From: an uncultured Clostridia bacterium | GTDB taxonomy: Bacteria > Bacillota > Clostridia > Christensenellales > Pumilibacteraceae | Assembly: GCA_947589145.1 (NCBI GenBank) | Contig: CANQCB010000042.1 | Span: forward strand, 1-11,563 | DNA length: 11,563 bases | Direction of reading: 5' to 3' | Part shown: positions 1 through 5,026 of the stretch, in pieces | Position numbering within the stretch: the stretch's first letter is position 1 | Layout of the letters: the number at the start of each line of letters is the position of its first letter | Position numbers and translations under genes: made by a program | Notes under the pieces: model-generated | The model's input: only the letters and a program-made list of their open reading frames with translations | Told to the model about the DNA's origin: nothing | Databases searched by the model: none

Positions 1-324
1 GGGAACTTGATCGTCCATACGCCAACAAGCTGAGTTATCTATGACCAATCCGCCCGCAGCCGCGAACATGGGGGAGTATATCCCGCTCGCTTTGCCGCCC
101 GCGCTCATGATGACGATTTCCGCGCCCGCTTTTTTGATATTCTCTTCGTTGGTTTCGAGTACGGTATACTTTTTACCGCAATACTCTATCTCCGTGCCCG
201 CGCTCTTTGCGGAAGCGAAGGGGAACAATTGCCCGACGGGAAACTTTCTTTCCGCAAGCACTTGAAGCATTTTTCTTCCCACCATGCCCGTCGCACCTAC
301 GACGGCAACCTTGTATTCTTTCAT
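1..324 (-). CDS. asd: Aspartate-semialdehyde dehydrogenase, N-terminal part (cut by window edge)
   Basis: Asd reduces L-aspartyl-4-phosphate to aspartate semialdehyde with NADPH, the branch-point step to lysine/diaminopimelate, threonine and methionine, in the cytosol. The visible 108 codons start MKEYKVAVVGATGMVGRKML. The GATGMVG segment (residues 10-16) is the dinucleotide-binding glycine loop of this family. A second segment, VIDNSACWRMD (about 94-104), corresponds to the conserved Asd stretch usually read VIDNSSAWRM. The catalytic cysteine lies further on, outside the window. The start is the ATG at 324-322, with GGAGG (minus strand of 329-333) four bases upstream. The gene is first behind a lysine riboswitch and terminator, which fits Asd and argues against ArgC, the other reductase with a similar fold. 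What follows asd in its operon cannot be seen. Confidence 0.93.
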   Translation of the reverse strand, partial: MKEYKVAVVGATGMVGRKMLQVLAERKFPVGQLFPFASAKSAGTEIEYCGKKYTVLETNEENIKKAGAEIVIMSAGGKASGIYSPMFAAAGGLVIDNSACWRMDDQVP

Positions 325-334
325 ATATCCTCCG

Positions 335-367
335 AAAAAATAAAATCCCTTGTCGATTTCGACAAGG
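335..367 (-). terminator. Intrinsic terminator, expression platform of the lysine riboswitch
   Basis: On the minus strand a perfect 8-bp stem, CCTTGTCG (360-367) with CGACAAGG (348-355), closes a 4-nt loop and is followed by a U-rich tract (346-335). It lies between the aptamer and the asd SD, where a lysine-responsive attenuator would sit. The first CCTTGT is repeated just upstream (365-375 region), and the 3' strand of aptamer helix P1 can also pair with a nearby AATG. Either could give an alternative anti-terminated fold; this last point is inference. Confidence 0.9.
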
Positions 368-383
368 TACAAGGTCATTCGTA

Positions 384-551
384 CTCAATGCACTCCATGC
401 ACAGCATGACAGTCGCAAGATCTTAATCACTGCGCCCGACCTCCGACTTTTCCGCAAAGACGGCGACCTCGGCGACGATGCCCTTTCGTTTTCCCCGCCT
501 TGCGGAAGGCTGACATGGGAAAATTACTCATGCTCGACGCTCCTCATCGAA
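384..551 (-). promoter_or_regulatory. Lysine riboswitch aptamer (L box) controlling asd
   Basis: The minus-strand leader of asd folds as a five-helix lysine aptamer of about 168 nt. P1 is TTCGATG (551-545) with CATTGAG (390-384). The conserved bulge reads GAGGAGCG, then GAGTAA. The P2 top hairpin pairs TTTTCCC (523-517) with GGGGAAAA (496-489) around GCCTT/AAGGC. The strongly conserved core GAAAGGG followed by CGTCGCCGAGG sits at about 487-465. P4 pairs CGCA (434-431) with TGCG (417-414). P5 is CATGC-TGT-GCATG (408-396), followed by GGAGTGC. These elements match the Bacillus lysC leader in order and sequence. In this family, bound lysine stabilises P1 and favours the terminator, so asd transcription should fall when lysine is abundant. 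Direction of control is inferred from the family and the following terminator. Confidence 0.92.
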
Positions 552-562
552 ACTACTCATAA

Positions 563-591
563 ATGGTATCATATACAATATCGATTGTCAA
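563..591 (-). promoter_or_regulatory. Sigma-70/SigA-type promoter for the asd leader
   Basis: On the minus strand a perfect -35 TTGACA (591-586) is followed after 17 nt by TACCAT (568-563, 4 of 6 bases of the -10 consensus). The predicted start near 556 is about five bases before helix P1 of the riboswitch. It is back to back with the plus-strand promoter at 603-631. Confidence 0.8.
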
Positions 592-602
592 GCCGTTTTT
601 AC

Positions 603-631
603 TTGCTTTTTCCGAATATTTTTGTTATAAC
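603..631 (+). promoter_or_regulatory. Promoter of the small membrane protein gene at 641, close to the start codon
   Basis: TTGCTT (603-608), a 17-nt spacer and TATAAC (626-631) form a plausible SigA promoter. The -10 ends nine bases before the ATG at 641, so transcription would start about three bases before the start codon. There is no SD in between, which points to a leaderless or nearly leaderless mRNA. Confidence 0.6.
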
Positions 632-640
632 ATTACATAA

Positions 641-973
641 ATGAACAAAACTCTCATAAGACGAATATTCGCCATCATCGCGCTGATAGCGGCGCTTTGC
701 GCGACCGTGTTCGGAATACTCTGCTTTTATAACAATTTCAGCTTGGTATTCGGCACCGTCGCGACCATATCTATCTGCGTGACCGCGGCGTTCGGCGTGC
801 CCGTGTATATCATGCGCCCGCAGCCGCCCACCGATTTGGGCAAGTCCCCCGAAAGTGATGACGACGGTTCATCTGTTTCCGAAAGCGAGGCAGAGGACGG
901 TGGCGAGGACGTTAACGCCGATGAGAACGTAGTACCAGACGGAAAAGGGGATAAAAAAGGAAAATCCGAGTAA
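641..973 (+). CDS. Small membrane protein with two helices and an acidic tail, unknown function
   Basis: I do not recognise this family. The 110-residue product has two predicted membrane segments (about 9-30 and 36-57) joined by a short YNNFS turn, preceded by a KTLIRR positive stretch. It ends in a hydrophilic tail (about 66-110) rich in Asp, Glu, Gly and Ser and finishing with lysines. Codon use in the first 75 codons (many GCG, ATA, GCC, TTC) matches the neighbouring genes and supports a real gene. No SD is present; a promoter-like element ends nine bases before the ATG. The last 105 nt overlap the opposite-strand gene at 869-1249 with codons in register, so the acidic tail is the complement of that protein's last two membrane helices. 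The tail may therefore be an overprinted extension. Confidence 0.7.
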   Translation: MNKTLIRRIFAIIALIAALCATVFGILCFYNNFSLVFGTVATISICVTAAFGVPVYIMRPQPPTDLGKSPESDDDGSSVSESEAEDGGEDVNADENVVPDGKGDKKGKSE

Positions 974-1249
974 GATTAGCGCAACGATCATGAAACGTCG
1001 GGCGTTGTCTCGGCTGAGCGCGGCGCGCGCGAACTCGCGCAGTCGGAAGGAAACGGGCGGCTTATAAGCGGAGCGTTTCTCGCGGCTCGGCAAAAAGGCT
1101 TCGGTCATGCCGACGACGCACAAAGCCGCGCCTACCGAAGAGAGAATGTGGACGTAGTCGGGTGCGCCGAAACTTCCGAGCCCCACCCAGCAGATGAGGA
1201 GAATAAGCACGCGCATACCGCATCTGTCGATTACATCTTTAAGCGCCAT
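869..1249 (-). CDS. Four-helix membrane protein, unknown function
   Basis: I do not recognise the family. The 126-residue product shows four hydrophobic segments at about 12-28, 33-53, 86-102 and 103-123, with a basic cytoplasmic-looking loop (55-85, many Arg and Lys) between the second and third. C-ending codons dominate, including in the part overlapping the plus-strand gene (codons 92-126), so this strand looks coding throughout. The start is the ATG at 1249-1247. No well-placed SD precedes it (an AAAGG lies 14 nt away), but TATAAT on the minus strand (1262-1257) is seven bases upstream, so the mRNA may be leaderless. It is divergent from sua5, with 39 nt between the start codons, and convergent with the gene at 641. 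Confidence 0.72.
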   Translation of the reverse strand: MALKDVIDRCGMRVLILLICWVGLGSFGAPDYVHILSSVGAALCVVGMTEAFLPSREKRSAYKPPVSFRLREFARAALSRDNARRFMIVALILLGFSFFIPFSVWYYVLIGVNVLATVLCLAFGNR

Positions 1250-1256
1250 ACCATGG

Positions 1257-1264
1257 ATTATAAC
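1257..1264. promoter_or_regulatory. Overlapping divergent -10 elements (bidirectional promoter candidate)
   Basis: The 8-base segment ATTATAAC reads as TATAAT on the minus strand (1262-1257) and TATAAC on the plus strand (1259-1264). It lies between the start codons of the minus gene (1249) and sua5 (1289). The -35 matches are weak on both sides (GTTTAT on minus at 17 nt, TCTTTA on plus at 17 nt). Bidirectional promoters with shared -10 bases are known in bacteria; that this is one is inferred from position and symmetry. Confidence 0.45.
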
Positions 1265-1288
1265 CTTTTACCTCGGAGGATAAACAAA

Positions 1289-2287
1289 TTGTATACAAAA
1301 ATTTTAGAGGCAAACGACGAGTCCGTCGGGATTTGTGCCGAAATGCTCCGTAACGGTGACATCGTAGCCTTTCCGACGGAAACGGTCTACGGGTTGGGCG
1401 CGAACGCGCTCGACGGTGAAGCGGCGCAAAAGATTTTCGAAGCCAAGGGGAGACCCGCGACCAATCCGCTCATAATTCACGTCGCGGACAAAAGTCAGAT
1501 CGACGAGGTCGCGTACGTGGACGAAATGTCGAAAAAACTCATCGACGCGCTCATGCCGGGGCCGCTCACCCTCGTTCTTCGCAAAAAGAGTTGCGTGCCC
1601 GACATAGTGACGGCGGGGAACGCTACCGTAGCGGTGCGTATGCCCGATCACCCCGTGGCGCTCAAACTCATAAAAGCGGCGGGCGTGCCCGTGTGCGCAC
1701 CGTCCGCGAACACCTCGTCCCGTCCGTCGCCGACCATGGCAATGCACGTATACGACGACCTTTGCGGAAAAATACCGGTAATACTCGACGGCGGAAAGTG
1801 TCCCTTCGGCATGGAAAGTACCGTGCTCGATATGACGACGCGTCCTCCGCGCGTAGTCCGCGCAGGCTCGATCGAGCTCAAACAAATCGAGAACGTAATA
1901 GGCCCGGTGGGCAAAGAAACGGTAATTTCCGACTCGCTCAGTATGCTGAAAGAGCCGACTCGCTACGTGCCCAAAGCGGAACTTGCCTTTTCCGCGTACT
2001 ACGACAACATGTGTTCGGTAATATCGTCATACTACGACAGACAAAAGTCGTTGGGACGAAAACCCGTAATATTCTGTTTGAAACCGAACGCGAACAAATA
2101 CGGCGACAGGCGCACGGTAATAATGGGTGAAACCATCGTCGACTATGCGCGGTTGCTTTTCGAAAAATTGCGCGAAGCGGAAAAGTGCAATTACGATCTC
2201 GTAATAGCCGAAGGCGTGCCTATGGGCGGTATAGGGACCGCTTTGTTGTCAAGACTTATGAAACTTTCACACGGAAACGTAATATAA
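1289..2287 (+). CDS. sua5: Threonylcarbamoyl-AMP synthase (Sua5/YwlC), t6A37 tRNA modification
   Basis: Sua5 makes threonylcarbamoyl-AMP from threonine, bicarbonate and ATP, the first step of the universal t6A modification at position 37 of ANN-decoding tRNAs. An N-terminal YrdC domain (about 1-205) shows FPTETVYGLGANA (28-40), the KGRP-x3-PL motif (53-61) and the APSANTSSRPSPT segment. A C-terminal Sua5 domain fills about 235-332. At 332 residues it is the two-domain Sua5 type, not the short YrdC/TsaC type. I choose the TTG at 1289: GGAGGA (1275-1280) lies 8 nt upstream. The in-frame ATG at 1253 has no SD and would place this GGAGGA inside the gene, and reading further upstream runs antisense through the neighbouring membrane-protein gene. 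Its stop overlaps the next start as TAATG. Confidence 0.93.
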   Translation: MYTKILEANDESVGICAEMLRNGDIVAFPTETVYGLGANALDGEAAQKIFEAKGRPATNPLIIHVADKSQIDEVAYVDEMSKKLIDALMPGPLTLVLRKKSCVPDIVTAGNATVAVRMPDHPVALKLIKAAGVPVCAPSANTSSRPSPTMAMHVYDDLCGKIPVILDGGKCPFGMESTVLDMTTRPPRVVRAGSIELKQIENVIGPVGKETVISDSLSMLKEPTRYVPKAELAFSAYYDNMCSVISSYYDRQKSLGRKPVIFCLKPNANKYGDRRTVIMGETIVDYARLLFEKLREAEKCNYDLVIAEGVPMGGIGTALLSRLMKLSHGNVI

Positions 2288-2802
2288 TGAGCGACGTAAA
2301 AAAAGAAAAAGTCAACGTGCTGTTCGTTTGCACCGGAAACACCTGCCGTTCGCCGATGGCGGAGCAGATTTTCATCGAGTGGCTGCGCAGCAAAAAATAT
2401 TCGGGAATAGCCGACGTTTCGAGCGCCGGTATTTACGCCAACGACGGTATGTCCATGACGCCCGAGGCGGCGCGAGCGCTGATGGATACGGGCTTGACGG
2501 TCAGACCGCATAAGTCTCGCTCGCTCACCGTCGACCTTTTGCAAAACGCCGACATAATAGTATGCATGACGGAGGGGCACAGGAGGGCGCTCCTGTCCTC
2601 GCCGTCCTACGCGTTTGCTTCGAGCGACGGAATATTTCGCATAATCGGTACGGTGGAAGAACTCACGGGCGAGGAAGTTCCCGATCCGTTCGGTTGCGGA
2701 ATGGAAGCGTATAACCGCACGGCGGAGATTTTGACCGCGATGTGCGAGCCGCTTTACGACGCGATCGTAAAATTCGCGGACGAACATAAAATTGCGCTGT
2801 AA
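2287..2802 (+). CDS. ywlE: Low-molecular-weight phosphatase, probable protein-arginine phosphatase (YwlE type)
   Basis: This 171-residue protein belongs to the low-molecular-weight protein tyrosine phosphatase fold. The catalytic P-loop CTGNTCRS spans residues 15-22, with nucleophile Cys15 and Arg21, and the general-acid loop DPFG has Asp133. The Thr at P-loop position 19 matches the Thr of Bacillus YwlE that selects phosphoarginine; tyrosine phosphatases usually carry Ile or Leu there. The likely job is removing arginine phosphates placed by McsB-type kinases, which regulate CtsR and ClpCP. I see no mcsB here, so the substrate is inferred. The start ATG (2287-2289) overlaps the sua5 stop by one base with no clear SD, so translation is probably coupled. 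The sua5-ywlE-rpiB order is the one known in Bacillus. Confidence 0.85.
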   Translation: MSDVKKEKVNVLFVCTGNTCRSPMAEQIFIEWLRSKKYSGIADVSSAGIYANDGMSMTPEAARALMDTGLTVRPHKSRSLTVDLLQNADIIVCMTEGHRRALLSSPSYAFASSDGIFRIIGTVEELTGEEVPDPFGCGMEAYNRTAEILTAMCEPLYDAIVKFADEHKIAL

Positions 2803-2815
2803 AAAAGGAGGAAAA

Positions 2816-3274
2816 ATGAAAATTGCGCTTGCCGCGGACGACGCCGGCAGAGAATTGAAAAACGCGATAGGAAAAGAACTTATCGCAAAAGGATACGAAA
2901 TTGCGGACTTCGGGCTCGGCGAACCCATGCCCACCGCCGACTATCCCGACTACGCGCTCCCCGCGGCGGAAGCGGTAGCGAGCGGCGAATGCGCGTTCGG
3001 CATACTCGTATGCGGCACGGGGATAGGAATGAGCATGTGCGCGAACAAAGTCAAAGGCATTCGTTGCGCACACGTGACCGACTGCTTTTCCGCGGAAGCG
3101 ACGAGGCTTCACAACGACGCGAACATGCTTGCCCTCGGCGCGCGCGTAACGGGCATAGGGCTTGCGCTCAAAATCGTGGACGCATTTCTTTCCACCGAAT
3201 ATTCGGGCGCGGAGAGACATACGCGCAGAATAAACAAAATCACGGCGATAGAGGATAAATATTTCAAAGCGTAA
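2816..3274 (+). CDS. rpiB: Ribose-5-phosphate isomerase B
   Basis: RpiB interconverts ribose 5-phosphate and ribulose 5-phosphate in the pentose phosphate pathway. The 152-residue product has the usual length. It keeps the active-site segment CGTGIGMSM with Cys66 and Thr68, the RLHNDANMLALGARV block with His99, and the late arginines that bind phosphate. The numbering of Cys66 and His99 agrees with the Escherichia coli enzyme. One oddity is the N-terminal motif AADDAGRELK: the DHAG His is replaced by Asp9, a change that recalls the related LacA branch. LacA lacks the catalytic cysteine, so RpiB remains the better call, though another sugar phosphate is possible. The start is the ATG at 2816 with AGGAGG ending 4 nt upstream, 13 nt after the phosphatase stop. 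Confidence 0.9.
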   Translation: MKIALAADDAGRELKNAIGKELIAKGYEIADFGLGEPMPTADYPDYALPAAEAVASGECAFGILVCGTGIGMSMCANKVKGIRCAHVTDCFSAEATRLHNDANMLALGARVTGIGLALKIVDAFLSTEYSGAERHTRRINKITAIEDKYFKA

Positions 3275-3280
3275 GCGAAA

Positions 3281-3294
3281 CGCGAATATTCGCG
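3281..3294. repeat. Perfect 14-bp palindrome between rpiB and the next gene
   Basis: CGCGAATATTCGCG is a perfect inverted repeat starting six bases after the rpiB stop. It lacks a following T-run on the plus strand, so it is a poor terminator. It sits 12-26 nt before the TAAAAT element of the next gene, where a repressor or activator site could overlap the -35 region. A role as operator is inference. Confidence 0.5.
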
Positions 3295-3306
3295 CGAAAT
3301 AAAACA

Positions 3307-3312
3307 TAAAAT
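3307..3312 (+). promoter_or_regulatory. -10-like element just before the gene at 3319
   Basis: TAAAAT (5 of 6 bases of the -10 consensus) ends six bases before the ATG at 3319. No -35 consensus is visible at the right distance (GAATAT at 17 nt), so if it is a promoter it may need an activator. There is no SD before this ATG. Confidence 0.35.
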
Positions 3313-3318
3313 GGCGAT

Positions 3319-3984
3319 ATGAAAAAACGTATTGCCATTTTAATTACCGTTTTTTGCTCGATAGCCGTTCTCGCGGTGATATTTTTCCTGTTCTGCAATA
3401 CGTCGAGCATAAAGAAAAATTACCGAAACATTTCCGACTACCGCTACGTAGCCCTGCGCTACGCATGCGACGGTTACACGTTGAACATAATAAGCGGCGT
3501 GCGCGAAACGCCTTACGAATTGGACGGTAAGTGCGCGGACGGCAAGACGGAATATACCGTGTTCACCGTCATTCCGGCGAGCGACTTCGACGCAAGCAAT
3601 ATGACATTGCACGCCGCCGTAAAGGGTACGGAATATGACCTCGTGCTCTCCCGTCACCCCTTCAAAAACAGTTATTCGACGGAGATCTCAACGGCTTTGG
3701 ACGAGGATACCGCCGAGTTGACGCTCACGGTGAACGGAGAAAACGTGACGGCGGCGGCTCCGATCGTGGAAATAGACGGGGATAGGGCGCTTGCGATTGC
3801 CTTTGACTCCGTAGATATCGGCAAAGGAGAATATGAAATATATCTTCGTATTTCCGAAAACACGGTGACGGCGGCGGGCGGCTGGTATTGGTACGTCGCT
3901 TTCGTATATGCGGACAGGACGGACTCGGTACTAATAAACGCCGAGAGCGGAGAAGTAGCGGCGATAAGGAGCGATCCGCAATAA
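3319..3984 (+). CDS. Membrane-anchored extracytoplasmic protein, unknown function
   Basis: I do not recognise the family. The 221-residue product begins MKKR and has one hydrophobic segment (about 5-26) ending FFLFC. Cys26 is not preceded by a proper lipobox (small residue before Cys), so a signal anchor is more likely than a lipoprotein. The remainder (27-221) is rich in alternating polar and hydrophobic residues and Thr, suggesting beta-sheet domains outside the cell. The last 35 residues (WYWYVAFVYADRTDSV, then INAESGEVAAI) resemble the closing strands of PepSY-like domains; this resemblance is weak. Codon use matches the neighbours. It lies 44 nt after rpiB in the same direction, with a palindrome and a -10-like element before it and no SD. 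Confidence 0.75.
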   Translation: MKKRIAILITVFCSIAVLAVIFFLFCNTSSIKKNYRNISDYRYVALRYACDGYTLNIISGVRETPYELDGKCADGKTEYTVFTVIPASDFDASNMTLHAAVKGTEYDLVLSRHPFKNSYSTEISTALDEDTAELTLTVNGENVTAAAPIVEIDGDRALAIAFDSVDIGKGEYEIYLRISENTVTAAGGWYWYVAFVYADRTDSVLINAESGEVAAIRSDPQ

Positions 3985-4032
3985 AATCGGAAAAATTATA
4001 GTTTACAAAGGATAAAAATCGTCAAAAAACGG

Positions 4033-4061
4033 TTTACTAAAAAAAAATAATGTGCTATAAT
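4033..4061 (+). promoter_or_regulatory. Extended -10 promoter of the gene at 4072
   Basis: TTTACT (4033-4038), a 17-nt spacer and TGC-TATAAT (4053-4061) form a good extended -10 promoter. The -10 ends ten bases before the ATG at 4072, so the 5' leader would be only about four nt and lacks an SD. The flanking 4007-4050 stretch is A-rich and carries a second copy of GTTTAC at 4001-4006. Confidence 0.7.
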
Positions 4062-4071
4062 CTTTCAAATA

Positions 4072-4974
4072 ATGAACGATACGGATAAAAAGACATTGGC
4101 GGAGGATAACATGCAAGCCGGGAAATCCGGACCTGCTATGTATATCCTGCGGATCGCCGCCAAAACTTTTTTCGTCTGTCTTGTTCTTTTTTCTTTACTT
4201 TTCACTCTGATCGGCTGTCTTTTTCCCGCCGCTTTTATGAATCTTTATCATTCTTTCGGTAACAACGGCATGGCGACGTACTATGCGGCGGCGGCTGTGG
4301 AAAGAGCGGGCGAGCATTCGGCCGATTGCGACGGAACTTGCGAACTGTCCGCACTGCTCACGACGGCAATGTCATGCGCCGAGAATACCGAGGGGCGCTT
4401 CGACAGAAAACTCCTGTTCGCGGAAAAGTACCTCGCGCTGCCCTGCCACGAAAAGCATTCGGCGATTGTGGACGGTAAATACATAGAGGGCAACGACCTC
4501 TCGAAGTCGGGACTGACCGTTCTGTCTGCGATTTACGGATATGACGACTACGTGTCGGGCGTGAGAATGGAAGCGCTGTGCGAAAGGGACTTCGCGGCGG
4601 CGACCCGCGAGATAACCGAAAAAGCGACGACGGAGAGAGAGGATACGGCTCTGCTAAGCGAACTGATCGCATATACCGACTTCGGCGACTATTCCGCATT
4701 CGGCAGCGACGAACTGCTCGACGGCGTGTGGGAGTATTTCACGGTAATACGCGAAAGCGCGTCGGCGGACGTGGACGCGTACGGCAAGGGAGATCCCGAC
4801 ATACGCAAAGCGGCGGACATAGCGAGCCGTATCGGTAGGTTATATGACCTTGCGTATAACATGCAAAAAGCGGAGCAAGGTATAAACGCGGCAAACCCGC
4901 ACTTCACGAGCAAAGTCGTTACGAGCGTATACAACGCATATAAAGGATTCATAGACACGGCGTCCGTCGCATAA
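4072..4974 (+). CDS. Single-pass membrane protein with large external helical region, unknown function
   Basis: I do not recognise the family. The 300-residue product has a hydrophilic N-terminus of about 20 residues with Lys, one strong membrane segment (about 31-56), and a largely acidic, probably alpha-helical C-terminal region. By the positive-inside rule that region should lie outside the cell. It contains four cysteines in a short span (Cys86, Cys90, Cys102, Cys125), two as CDGTC, which could form disulfides. Alanine-rich helices and periodic Tyr/Leu suggest a tandem-helix fold such as TPR, but no clear repeat can be read. It has its own promoter and no SD. The guaB start follows 52 nt later with no obvious promoter or terminator between, so guaB may be read through from here. 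Confidence 0.75.
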   Translation: MNDTDKKTLAEDNMQAGKSGPAMYILRIAAKTFFVCLVLFSLLFTLIGCLFPAAFMNLYHSFGNNGMATYYAAAAVERAGEHSADCDGTCELSALLTTAMSCAENTEGRFDRKLLFAEKYLALPCHEKHSAIVDGKYIEGNDLSKSGLTVLSAIYGYDDYVSGVRMEALCERDFAAATREITEKATTEREDTALLSELIAYTDFGDYSAFGSDELLDGVWEYFTVIRESASADVDAYGKGDPDIRKAADIASRIGRLYDLAYNMQKAEQGINAANPHFTSKVVTSVYNAYKGFIDTASVA

Positions 4975-5026
4975 GGGGCGCAACCGAAGAATAACACCGA
5001 AACACCATTCAAGTAAGGAGACGGTT

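Noticed and set aside
207..644. 145-codon plus-strand frame across the asd start and its leader
   Set aside because: It runs antisense through asd, the terminator, the lysine aptamer and the asd promoter, and its composition is not protein-like.
1148..1288. N-terminal extension of sua5
   Set aside because: The extra residues run antisense through the minus-strand gene and then through the SD itself; Sua5 proteins do not have such an extension.
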